A stretch of 64,000 nt of DNA from Incurvaria masculella. Its lineage: Eukaryota; Arthropoda; Insecta; Lepidoptera; Incurvariidae. Below, piece after piece: positions 10,851 through 22,400 of the stretch (positions are counted from its first letter, which is position 1; the number at the start of each line of letters is the position of its first letter). The position numbers and the translations under genes were made by a program. The DNA lies in the NCBI GenBank assembly GCA_946894095.1, contig OX335643.1, positions 6,931,036 through 6,995,035 of the forward strand, read 5' to 3'. Below the pieces are notes generated by a model. The model was not told the origin of the DNA. It did not search any database and saw nothing but the letters and a program-made list of their open reading frames with translations.

Positions 10851-13534
10851 TAAAATAATATTTCTTCAATGAAATAAGAAAGTACTTGACTTTTTTAGGT
10901 TTACATGTCTATAAAAGATTCCATTAAAATTAATTAAATATTACTATTATAAAAACTTTAGGTATTTTTCTTTTTTGAATGAAAATTCAATACCATTGTA
11001 ATATGCATTATTTTTGATATTATCTTTAATAACAGTTAATTTTAGCTTTTGCGATGACTAAAACTGTAAAGTTTTATAGTAGGCAACATCCTTAGTAACC
11101 AAGTTACTATAATGCATATAAAATGCCAATAATGATTTAATATGATGTCATGTTATTGATGTACATGATGTTAAAACATGTTCGTACACAAACTAAATAT
11201 TAATGTAATAAGTACAAGATAATGCATAATACCTGTCTAATTGAACAATATCATTTATTAAAGAGAATTATGTAATCGTTATGTTGCGCATAACATGGAC
11301 ATGCCTGACATGTGCGGTTTATATATTTTTTATAAAGTGTAGATGAGTTAAAAGTTAATGTTCCATATTACACAGATTAAGACTTCGAAGCTATATTTAG
11401 ATATGTTCGCAAGATAAGATGAAAGTTAATTTAAAGTTACAATATTAACCATAATCTCAAATATGGAATCTACCTTCAAATGTTAATTAATAATACGGCT
11501 ATGTATATTATAAATCCATTTAATTTTAATCTTTGCAAGTTTCTTAGAAAAAATAGTTTTCACCATGTGTGATTCAATTCAATTCATCACATCACAAATT
11601 GTTAGATCAGCAGAGTTGATTAACTCAGTAAAGAAAAACCAGCAAAGAAGCTGCATAGGAATATATATTTTTTCATTCACAATTATTTATACACACTTAG
11701 AGGTGAATGCTACTGCCTTTTTTTGGTAGAACGGTTTCAGTAAAAGAACAAAGAACTTTTGCTTGTTGAGTCGTTCCTTAGCAATTGCCTATATATTCTA
11801 TAGTTCCTTCGGGACTCAAATAATACCAATCTGAGGTTATATAAAATACTAAATCCCCGTTTCTATCACTCGTTAATGGGTATGGTTGACAAATAATGAT
11901 GAAAACATTTCGTTTCCTAATTTTGCTTTTGGTTTGTCTTGGTTTAAAAAAAATCTCTAAAAATTTGTGCTTTCAACTTTCGTCTTACAGAAATCAGAGC
12001 TTGAAAGCATGTCCATACTATGCTCCGCCAGTTCTGGGCGCGGCCACACTTATGACCTTTTGACAGCCGTCTGCGCGCCGTCGCCGCCGGCGCCCGCGCA
12101 GCCAGCGGTCCCGGTGTGAACTCTCGGACGATGCATGACAAAACGTTGTACGGTATTGTACAATAATCGGCACTGGAGGGTCATATGCGTTGACCTAGTT
12201 TCCATCAGTAAAGTTAGCTTAAATCTTAAAGCGTACTGCTATTAACTTTTTATTAACGTCTAGTGTAGTCATGTACGTAACGCACGTAAAAATATCGTTT
12301 TAGTACAAGGTCCTCCAAAAAATATATTGATTTGTAAATGTTTAAGTTACTTTATTGATTTCCCAAAATACATAAACGTCATCAACTATTTTGCACAAAT
12401 AAATCTATGTTTCATTTTTGCTTATTCAAAACATCTATTTTTGCATTCGAACGAGTGATAATCGTAATATCTGTTGTGAGATGAAATCAATTTAACATTT
12501 TTAAAATTCGTACCGAAGTTATTTTCTACTTTAGTCCAAAACTACCAATTTGCCGCTTCAACGGTGGGTTAGGCAGAGAAGATAGAGCATCTGTTGTTGC
12601 ACGACTATTCACAATACAACATAAGGCAATGTAATCCTGGTGGCGCAGTCTCACAGTCTTACATTACCATACGACACCGAAAACTCCATGATACGTATAA
12701 TCGAACCTAGGCTCTCAGTGCAGTACGGTTTCACAGCAAGGAAAAATGAGAAAATTGTTCATTTTAGTTAGGTATATCAAATAAAACAATTACGGGATTT
12801 TATCATGTGATTATTTGCCAAATTTCTAAATTCTAGTTCAACAGGAAGTACTCTATAGGATTTTAATATATTTGCGAGTGTCAAAATATGCGGCTAAATA
12901 GCTATATTTTTTCATCTCGTTGACTTAGAAGCATTTTTTATAAGCTCCAAGGAACCTACAAATGTGTTACTCATTTCAACTCAATGGCCACAAAATTTCC
13001 TGCCTAGAAGCATCCTGAAAAACAAACATACCAACAACGGACCCAAAAACATTGGTTTCTTTATTTTTTATATTTATCCAAGCATACTCGTACTTACTAT
13101 TACCGACAATTAACAGAAGTATATGTTTGGAGCAGGTCTAAACTGCACCTCAATTAAATTTTAATGGTTTTCTTGAAGCGATAATTCTTAATAACCGCGG
13201 CGATTATTAATTTAAAATGGCGTCAGAAGTGCTCCTAAGCTTTGTAAACATAACCTTATCTAAATGACAATATTTCAATGTCAATGTTATATTATATTGT
13301 AATATTATGTATTATATTGTTGCTAACGCAATTATAGAACTGGTCTTTCCTGCTGATGTGTGGTTGTGGAAATTCGATGATGTGTTATTATTGATGAATT
13401 GATTGTATTGATATGAATTGTTATTTTTAATGTCATGATTTAATAATATAATGCATATTGAACAAGATTACAAAAAACCAAATCGTTTTTTTATGCAACT
13501 TGTTATGGACATTAGGTAAATACATATAAATTAG
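10851..13534. other. AT-rich intergenic DNA with one GC-rich patch
   Basis: Mostly AT-rich with nothing recognised. A GC-rich patch at about 12010-12135 stands out. Just upstream, tandem in-frame ATGs at 11896 and 11899 open a short frame with a signal-peptide-like start (MMKTFRFLILLLVCLG). Confidence 0.5.
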
Positions 13535-13682
13535 GTGCCATGCCAGGACCTGTCCTTTATGAGCACGGCTATACTGAACTGGATGGAAAAAACGGCCAAT
13601 TTTTAATTGCCGCTTCAACCACAGTTTCATCCAATACAGTGATACCAACCCGGGCGGTCTTAACCCTACCATCTAGTAAAGA
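13535..13682 (-). mobile_element. SINE-A fragment
   Basis: AGGTGCCATGCCAGGACCT, then CAACCCGGGCGG; body only. Confidence 0.65.
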
Positions 13683-14235
13683 AAGTACCTTTCTTTATTA
13701 AACGTGAATGAGTTGAATTTGAAAATAAAATTTAATTTAGAATGTAATGTTTTTAAAATAAAATTCAAATATTTCAACAAATAATATTGGAGTTATTATA
13801 TTAACTCATGATATTATTGAATAATTAAAAAATAATGTAAAAACATTGTTTTTCATTTAAGCACTCTTAGCCAGTGGCGTACTGTTATCAGGATACATAA
13901 ATAAATCATAGATAAACTTTATTTCGAGGCTGTCAGTGCCTTAACATTCTTAGAATATATCATTATGACATCGATTTAACTTATGTCTGACACATCATTT
14001 ACCAATATTTTGACCCGATGACATGGATCATAGAATGATACGTGATTCAATGATCAAAGGCAGCTCATCAAATACTATTTGATCTCATGTCATCGTATTA
14101 ATTTATTACATTGCTTGGCAACATTATTTACCAAAATAAAAATTTCTGTATAAACCATGTTTGTATATCTGAACATAGAGTTTTATTTGTATCTTATATC
14201 AAATAAAATATTGAAAACCCTTTCTACGCATATGT

Positions 14236-14396
14236 AAACACACCGACCCGCACTTAAAACATGGTGGGAAAAAGCAACTGAATGGCCGGCACGATTTTCG
14301 CAACACCTGTGAAAGTCCGAAAGCCCATGGGCGTCCTTGGGCGCCTCTTTTATTTTCCTGGAGTGCGCCATATGCCACGCTTAACAAGAAAAAATA
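14236..14396 (+). pseudogene. LINE 3' remnant (end of reverse-transcriptase ORF)
   Basis: Plus-strand frame HGGKKQLNGRHDFRN ... SAPYATLNKKK, then TAA, related to the ends at 34445-34810 and 59612-59975. Confidence 0.5.
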
Positions 14397-14642
14397 ATAC
14401 AAAGATTAAAATAATATGGAGGAAATTTCATAATAATTTACAAGATATTTAAGTTTGGATTTAGAAAAAAAAAATTACATAGAATATTTTCTTAAAGCTC
14501 TTGAAAAATAATGCCGCAGCAATTTGTCATACGATCATTAAAGATAAGGAATTTTGTGTTTGATCTTATTTTTTTAATGTCTAATCTAAGTCAAAAAATA
14601 CCAGCATCTATCAAAATTAACTCATATTATTTCATTAAACAA

Positions 14643-14686
14643 ATCACAAGCTGTTTGCATAAAGCATCATGCAAACAGCTTGTGAT
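14643..14686. repeat. Perfect 18-bp stem-loop
   Basis: ATCACAAGCTGTTTGCAT, an 8-base loop, then its exact reverse complement. Confidence 0.9.
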
Positions 14687-14989
14687 ATGTGTAAATTCTT
14701 AATACATCTACTCGGGAGAGATACGACCCTATATTGATGAATCGATGTTTACATTGGATCGAGAGGTCTCTGGAAAGATTTTACATAATGATGTGCTTTG
14801 CCGTTACCAGTTTAGTCGTAAGGGCGGTGGTGCACAGGTGATGTTTAGATATTCTTAGCAAAATTTATTGGTGACAATTTAGGTTGGATTTTTTATGACA
14901 TATATATGGGTTGTCAATATCACCACACCTCTGTCGTGATACATATTGTCATAACACAACGCATTTCCGCATCTGAACGTTCGCATCTG

Positions 14990-15212
14990 CAACCTGACAT
15001 GGATGACTTCCGTCATGATATTAGCCCAAAAAACCACAGTCCCTAAAGAATTAGGTGCCATTCCAGGTCCTTCCATTTAAGAGCGCGGGCATAGTTTCAT
15101 TCAATACGGTGGTGATAACCAGGGCGGGCTTAACCCTAAGTTAACCTAGTAGGGGGAGCGACCTTTCACATGGGTTCCGAACAGCTCGCATTCGTGACGA
15201 AATGTACTTAAA
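14990..15212 (-). mobile_element. SINE-A fragment
   Basis: TGACATGGATGACT, AGGTGCCATTCCAGG, CAGGGCGGGCTTAACCCT, GCATTCGTGACGAAATG in minus-strand order. Confidence 0.65.
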
Positions 15213-15450
15213 TTTACAGGGTTCCGTACCATCGTATAAGATTTCAGGGATTACGACAATATACACGTTTCCTGTATGGAGGCCCCTTTTCATTTTATTT
15301 ATTTTTAATCATTATAATTTGTTGTAGCGCCAATTCAAATACACACTCTGTGGAAATTTCAACCGTCTACCTATTACGGACGGACAGCGGAGGCTTAGTG
15401 ATAGGGTTCCGTTGACACCCTTTTGGTACGGAACCCTATTTTTTTTTATT
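15212..15450 (-). mobile_element. (GTCY)n-type MITE, no long microsatellite
   Basis: GGGTTCCGTACCATCGTA, GAAATTTCAACCGTCTACC, GACGGACAG, then CTTAGTGATAGGGTTCCG; the microsatellite is only two units. Confidence 0.7.
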
Positions 15451-15693
15451 TTACGTGTATGGGCGCTGTGTATCGCCGCCCTTATCTCGCTGCGGCAGAC
15501 GGGTTCTGTTAACGTATGAATTGAAGTCCGTTTAAATGTGGCCCGGTGACCCCGCTAAGTACACGGCGTCAGGTTATTTATTATCTTGGACATCGGCCTG
15601 TTAGAGAAGCTACTTGTATACGCGTCTTGGCCTATGCATGTATCTTGGTAGAGGTACGAGTCCTATTTACACACCGAATGGGTAACGCCAGCA

Positions 15694-15860
15694 CTTAGGG
15701 CCGAGTGCACGATAGCACAAAAAAATAAAATCAACGTCAACGTATGATTAAACACGTCACTTTTTCTGGACAGTATGAAAGCGACTTCTTGCGGTTCACT
15801 AAAAGTGACGTGTTTGAACATTGATTAACTCGGCCCACTCTTCGTGCAATTGGGGCTTAG
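15694..15860. mobile_element. GGGCCGAGTGCAC MITE, copy 1
   Basis: Ends CTTAGGGCCGAGTGCAC and GTGCAATTGGGGCTTAG are imperfect inverted repeats; the interior has inverted CACGTCACTTTT / AAAAGTGACGTG. Closely related to 63089-63254. Confidence 0.75.
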
Positions 15861-15861
15861 G

Positions 15862-16082
15862 CTGAAACAATTTTTAATTGCGGCTTGAGCCATTGTTTCA
15901 TCCAATACCGTGGTGACAACCAGGGCGGGTCTAATCCCACCACTTAGTAAGGGGAAGGGGCCTTTACCATGGGTTCCGATTCATGGAATATCTCGCATTC
16001 GTGACGAAATACACTTATCCAATTCAGAAGGAGTAAGAAAGTGGTTCATGACCGGGGCGAGGATTTGAACGGCTCAAGCCTA
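15862..16082 (-). mobile_element. SINE-A copy
   Basis: Body plus part of the tRNA-like head (GGGGCGAGGATTTGAAC, an inverted B box). Confidence 0.7.
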
Positions 16083-16604
16083 TACGATCTGTACAAATTA
16101 CAGTCATAATTTGTATGACATCCCTTGCATAATAAAATTCAGTATAATCTAGGAAGTGTAATATAGATTAACTGGCGTACTTACATAAAAGTTTTGATCG
16201 TTTTTCTAGCCCATAATGGAATTAGCATTGTCCTTTGTATTAAAGATCTACTTACTTTTGAATCACAACTATCCTATGTAATCGTGTATCCATCATAACT
16301 TCATATTTATTAGTCATAGTATGAAAATTGGTTTTCCTTCTAGATTCTTCTCTAAAGCTATGCTTTAAACATAAAACGGTTCGTCCAATGTCTTCCGTTC
16401 GAATAGAGCCAATTGGCGTGACGCCTCGGCGTCCGAACAACACTATCTAATCCTCTATTACGAGTTAAAATTAATCACTTATCGAAAAATCGCTAAGATC
16501 ATCGACACCGGATTTTTATTTTTGTGTAGAAAATATGAAACAATATAAATATGTTAAAAATATGTATCAAATTCTGTGAACGGGTGATTTAGTGAGTCCT
16601 TTCG

Positions 16605-16866
16605 TTTGAGGCTGGTCGTGGCCACGTAATGTGAAACTGTAGGTCCCCTTTCTTGCTTACGTGGTAAGGACTAATCCCGCTTGGGGTAGTGCCATTATGG
16701 AAATGAGAGTTGGAAAACCCTCCGTATTTTCTATTTAGTTCAATGTAGTCGTGCAATATGATAATGATCCTGGCGTGGCACCTACTTCATATGCATTGTT
16801 TTGAGCTAATATTATCATGACAGTATGCGCGGCATCAGCCATCCATCTTCAGTTACATAAAAATAA
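16605..16866 (+). mobile_element. SINE-A (diverged)
   Basis: Follows the body order through TGGCGTGGCACCTA and ends at a TTACATAAAAATAAA tail. Confidence 0.55.
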
Positions 16867-17317
16867 ACCTACATTCAAATATAACCAAGAACATATGTAA
16901 AAAAATAGCACCCACATTTAGAAGCTATAAATGTCATAATTTACGAGCTATAAAATTTACTATACAAAATCGGAGCCCTATACTATAGGGTCATCAAATG
17001 TGTGCATAGATTACTCTCCGAAACGGCTGCCTTCCATAATGAATACTTCCTGGTATGAACATTTGGTTACACATATCAGCGATTCATTTATTTTGCTTGA
17101 AAGCCTCTGGAATACGTTTCAGGCTCTAGGAATAGCTAGATGGTACAGCAATGGTATCTCAATGGTTATATTTCCTTGAAGTCCGCTGGAAATACTGAGA
17201 CCTGAATATTCTGTTTTTGGGAGCTAAAAATGCACCCGCAGTGATTTTTTTCTAAATTATTTTATTTTTTTGTATCTGCGCATGGATAGTCAAATATCAT
17301 GATATTAGCTTAACACA

Positions 17318-17425
17318 CCACATGAGAACTAGGTGATATGCCAGGGCCTTCTTTATATTGCTCGGTTGCATTGCACTGAATTTAAAACCCGGATATTTTT
17401 TCTTTGCCGCTTTGACTATTTATTG
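17318..17425 (-). mobile_element. SINE-A fragment
   Basis: ACTAGGTGATATGCCAGGGCC and the following body segment. Confidence 0.45.
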
Positions 17426-18371
17426 TCATTCACAAATTCAAGGTCTACATTATTTAATATAAAAATATAAATAAAAGCTTTAAAATATTTATAAACCTAA
17501 AACTAGAGGTTGCAGATCCTATAAGGCCGCTCAGAGCTACAGAGACAGACACCTCCGTACGATTCTCTCGTTTGGTATCGATATAATTTTGTTTTGATGC
17601 TAATTGGCACCTAATTGAAAAGCTTTCAAATGAGTCAATCACACAAATTTAAGGCGTGTGGTATTCTTTGGTCGCTAAATTACGTCTTACAAGTGTCTCT
17701 GCTTTCTACGTGCGGAATGTGGGTTACTACACGTAAACAATTTATTTGATATTATTTAACATAAGCTCAATCTGGGTTGAAGTTCAAACGATTCGACCTC
17801 ATGCATTTTGCACGCTGGACATTACGTAAGGTCCATGGACACTTTTGAGTCATCGGTATTTTGACTAATCGAATTGCGTGTGTAATCCTACTGTTTATAA
17901 CCTAGATTTTATTTATTACTACACATGGAAATAACTAAATGTATGAAGGACTGGACCAAAAATGTGTCCAAATGATCCTTGCTGATGGATCATTCTTCAT
18001 CCTACGCAAAGTACCGACCTGGCTGTCTGTACCCACACAGTTACAAGTTTACATAGATTACTAACTATGTGAAATGAGAATTATATTTAAAACTTCGATC
18101 TTCGTCTTCGTCTTTGATTGAAAATCAAAATCGAGCGAGTAATATAAATCATTCCTCAACAAAAATAACTCGTTGAATTATGTCATGACGTTTAATTTAT
18201 CATAAGCCATTATTATTTTCTGACTGTACTAGTAAAAAAAAATAGCCTCATTAGACCTCCATCCATTTCGTTTGTTTAGAAAATCACGCATCTCAAATTA
18301 AGAACATTTTATCCTAGGCCCCATACTCTAACCTCGGCTCGTTTTACTGGAAGACTTCCTTTTTGTTACAG
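17426..18371. other. Sequence before scaf exon A
   Basis: AT-rich. No earlier exon, promoter or signal-peptide exon recognised; the last bases form the exon A acceptor. Confidence 0.5.
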
Positions 18372-19425
18372 AAACAGTACTGCAACACCAATTCAGAGAT
18401 CTGCTGCAGGATAGAAGTCGCCAACGTCCCCGGTTCGGGCGTTGACCTTCAGGGCAGCCTTGGCGTTGGCTCCGCCACCTACGGAGCCAGCGGCTCTGGC
18501 TCCAGCATCTTCGGGTCCAACACCAACTCTGCCGGAAGCAACGCGTTCGGATCGGCCTCCGGATCGAGCAACTCCAACCAGTTCGGAGCTAGCAACACAG
18601 CTTCTGGAACCAGACAAACTGGAACGACTAGCTTTGGGGCAACCGGATCTTCCACAAATCAATTCGGTCAGGCTGGACAGAACTTCGGAGGGAGCAGCTC
18701 GAACGGAGCTAATAGCTTTGGAGTTACCAACACGTTTGAATCATCGTCAACCAAGTACGGATCCTCCTCCAGTAGTGGTCCCGGTGGCGCTAATGGACCC
18801 AGCGGCAGCAATTTTGGAGTGAGCGCCTCTGGTGCCAACTCCGGATCAAGTTTTGGAGCTAGCGCAAGTGGCAACACCGGTTCAACTGGAAGCAACGGCT
18901 TCGGAGCATCCGGTACCTTCGGCTTCAAAGAAACTAGCTCATCTTCTTTCGATAATCGATTCAAGGGAAGTAACGGAGGAGGTCTCATCCACATCGCTCC
19001 ATCGACTGGAGAAAGTGGGGTTGTCTTCAAGGATTCGACCAACACCCAAACCAACTTCGTGGAAACTACCCGTAATAGCGAGACCGACTCTTTCTCCGCC
19101 GGATCCCAGACCGCTGGTGTGTTCAGACCAGGCAGCCAGTCGGGCCTGAAACCGGGGATTCCTTACCTCCCTCCCGTTGGCGACGTGAGCGGCGGAAGCT
19201 CCAACACCGTTTCTTCTACCTACAGGCCAAACCCAACCACTCCTAGGCCTTACAACCCAACTACTACCGGTCCAACTTATCTTCCACCTCAGGGCGAACA
19301 GTCTATCAACAGGCCCACGTTTGTGCCCGGGCCGAAGGCCCCGGAGGACACTGAAGGATCTCTGATCTTGGACCAGAACCGAGAGCCCAGGCCTAAACCA
19401 CGTCAGCCCTTCCAGCCTGCTATCA
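18372..19425 (+). CDS. scaf: scaf exon A: Cys motif and Ser/Gly/Phe-rich region
   Basis: The acceptor is ttttgttacag; the donor is TATCA|GTGAGT (phase 1). It opens with KQYCNTNSEICC, which looks like the last half of a clip-type Cys motif whose first half must be in an upstream exon. About 200 low-complexity residues follow, rich in Ser, Gly, Asn and recurring SFGA/QFG units, then a Pro/Thr-rich stretch (TYRPNPTTPRPYNP, TYLPPQG) typical of extracellular linkers. The base composition is clearly GC-richer than the flanking introns. The frame stays open past the donor to 19517, so intron retention would add about 30 residues before a stop. Confidence 0.82.
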
Positions 19426-22400
19426 GTGAGTTTTTTACAGTTGGGGATATGCACTGCTTTCTTTCGCTTGCAATAAAATATAACCACGCACAAATTTCTG
19501 ACTTTAATTTGGTTTAATCTGGCCCTCGCACTTGCACATTGCTTATGGTGTTCTCTTGATGTCTCATTCCTTTATAAGAAGTTTCTTTGCGGTTTCGGTT
19601 TCTATATTCTATTTCAAAATTGTGACCTAACACGTATACCTACCTAGTTCTGTTTTACTATCGGAAGCTGAAAACTCAATAACAATGATTCCTTAAAATG
19701 TGTTTATTTCTTCAGCTTCTCAACACAGCTCGATCATATTTGAATGGGTTCAGATCAAGAGCTATTTTTAAAACCATTTTCACTGTCTCCGTTCAATGCG
19801 GTGTGGTGATATTATTTAGGTTAGTATAGGTGTCGACACCTAGAATAGAGCATAAGGCCCAAATTACTGCTGCGCAGAAGTCGATGTTTGAGTCGTATCA
19901 GCGGTTCGGATTGAACTTTTAAAGGAAAGGCACTTCAGCAGAGTTCTAGCTATTAGAACAAGTTACTAGTTACTAGCTACCTGTAAGAAGAATAAATAAT
20001 CTTACTATAACATGGCTTCCGAACCGTGAAGAAACAAGAATTCGAAACGAATCTCAGTTATGGAAGAAAATGAGAAAGTCGAATCTATGGTCTCCAGCGC
20101 AGCTACCCCAGGCCTTACCATTTACGCGTCACATATTTGTTCTGTGTCAACCATTACAAAACATGTTTAAGAGCCTCTTGTTCTAACATTGATTTATTTT
20201 ACAGGTGACATTCCCGCTGGATGCGCCGCCGCTCTTAAGTGCACACCCATCGAGTTCTGCACGGCTGAAGGAGTTATCTCCAACACATCGGTCCGCCTCA
20301 CCAAAGACCAGGAAGATTTCCGTGTACCATTGACGGTAAGTGCCACAAACTGTCGCTTAATGAGTATATGAGTATGAATCAGTAATGATCAACCATTCTC
20401 ACTGAAACATGCTTGTTAAATCCGGTATTTTTGTCTTGGTGGTTTCTATGGTGGAATCTACACAAGTATTTGATTGGTTAAGCTGTTACCGCCATATCTG
20501 AACTCATAATTATCTAATATATTCCGTATTCGACAAATTGGTTTTTTGCTGGTACTGGCACACAGCCGCTGGTCTTTTCGAACTGTGCATACCGGATCTG
20601 CCGGATTCCTTTAGATTAGCATGTCTATTGGTTGCAGTAACAACTATTATGTCAGCAATGCCTACAAAAGTTACGCATCAAGCATCGGCATGTGTTTTAG
20701 AGTTAGATAAAATGGAGCACATCCTTATGATTACATGTTGTTCGATCACTACCAAGAATGATTTCAGTTTTTATGTCTTTTTTCATGTATTCGATTTCAA
20801 TCTTTTCGTTCACCTTTATTTTTCGTGGTTTGAAATATAGTAAGGGCATCTCTTTCGTAGTTGTAAGTTTAAAGTAAAAAAACTTGTTAAAAAATATTGA
20901 ACCGACTCTAAACACTAAGAGGTATTTAAAAATGTTTTTATTCATTCGCATCCTTGAGTTTTTGTATAACTGTCATTAGTATTTCCCACCCTTAAGAGTG
21001 GTATTCTTTCAATACTTTTATGAAAGGACTACCACTATGCAAATGGTTTAACAATTTGCGGAGATATCGACTAACATACACACAAAAAAATACAAGCTCC
21101 TCCTTTTTTGAAGTCGGTTGAAAATATCGTGTTTTCCATCCAGTAGAGGGTCTTTCTTGGCACCTAGTTTTCAATACGGTGGACAAGATAACATTGAAGA
21201 CCTCTTCATAAACCTTTGCTAATAAATAATAGATATCTCAACCATGAGTCGAGTGGTCGAAAAGTTTGCCGAATCTATTAAATATTTGATCATCGTCGAA
21301 TTCTAGTGGACGTCATTACGGTTAAGCGAGTTGCAAAACACCTGCGAATGTTTTTCTATACCAAACGCTCGTCGTTTTAAGAAGAATATTTAATTGGTAA
21401 GCGATTCTTTGCCAATCTGCAATAAAATTTGTGAAGTATGTTATTCTCGAGCGCGTCTTTTACGCTTTACAAAACGGTTTACAAGAAAAAATAAGTCCAT
21501 TTATTAGTTAGTTTTCCTGCTATACAGTTTACAACCAAACTGCATTATTTATTGTTGACATAATCAAAGGTCAAAACGAATATTGTGGATTTTAAAGTGT
21601 TCCCCCAAAATTGCAATGATTAATTTAACTTTGGGAATAGACTCCGATTATGGCTTTGATTTTTTTACTCATGACCCCAAAAGTGGTTTCATTTTTACCC
21701 GACTGCACGACGCAAAGGAGGCCAATGTATGTGTGTTTTTTCCTTTGTGACGCTCTAGTTACAGGCATTTATTTAACTTACTTTCTAAGTATCTCTAGAT
21801 AAGTTCTACCTAGAAAAGAACTGAATTTTAAAACAGTTATTAACATTTCGATTGAGCTTCACTAAATACATATATAGAGGATACCATAGATTTCAGTATA
21901 GATTAAAATACTTTGTTTTCTAAGTGAAGTCATTCTAGATCCAATATGGTGGACTCCCTAAGATGGCGGACCAGTTATGACAGATTAATTCCTTTAATTA
22001 AGTTTTCCTTGCTTTACGCCCAATTTTACATGAATATCGAAGAAGACAAACAGAACTTGCCTTTCATGCGAGAGGTTGTGGGTTCAAATATTCGCCCAGG
22101 TCATACACAAGTTTCTTTCTCTTTCTGAGTTGGATAAGTGCATTTTCGTCAGGAATGTGAGCTGTTCCACTGTTGGGAACCCATTTAAAAATGTTAATCC
22201 CCTTCCCCTAATAGGTGGTAGGGTTAAGCCCGCCCAGGATGGTAAGACCGTGTTTGAATTTGTGTTTCTCTTTGCCAATCAGGACTGCAAGGACGTCGAG
22301 ACCGGCACCCTTGGCAAGTGCTGCCGCGACTCCACCTACACCGACCCGTGGCCCACGAACCAGCTCGGCAAGTGGGTGCCCGGCGTCTTCGGCGGCGACG

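Larger units (their letters stand above)
20336..22282 (+). other. scaf intron B-C
   Basis: 1,947 bp. Holds a remnant of the AACCGACTTC-type MITE (21075-21119, -), a short SINE-A piece (about 21127-21190) and a SINE-A fragment just before exon C. The rest is AT-rich with nothing recognised. Confidence 0.7.

Noticed and set aside
18393..19493. Several overlapping open frames on both strands across scaf exon A
   Set aside because: Shadows of the Ser/Gly-rich coding frame; only one frame joins the next exon with a Cys domain.
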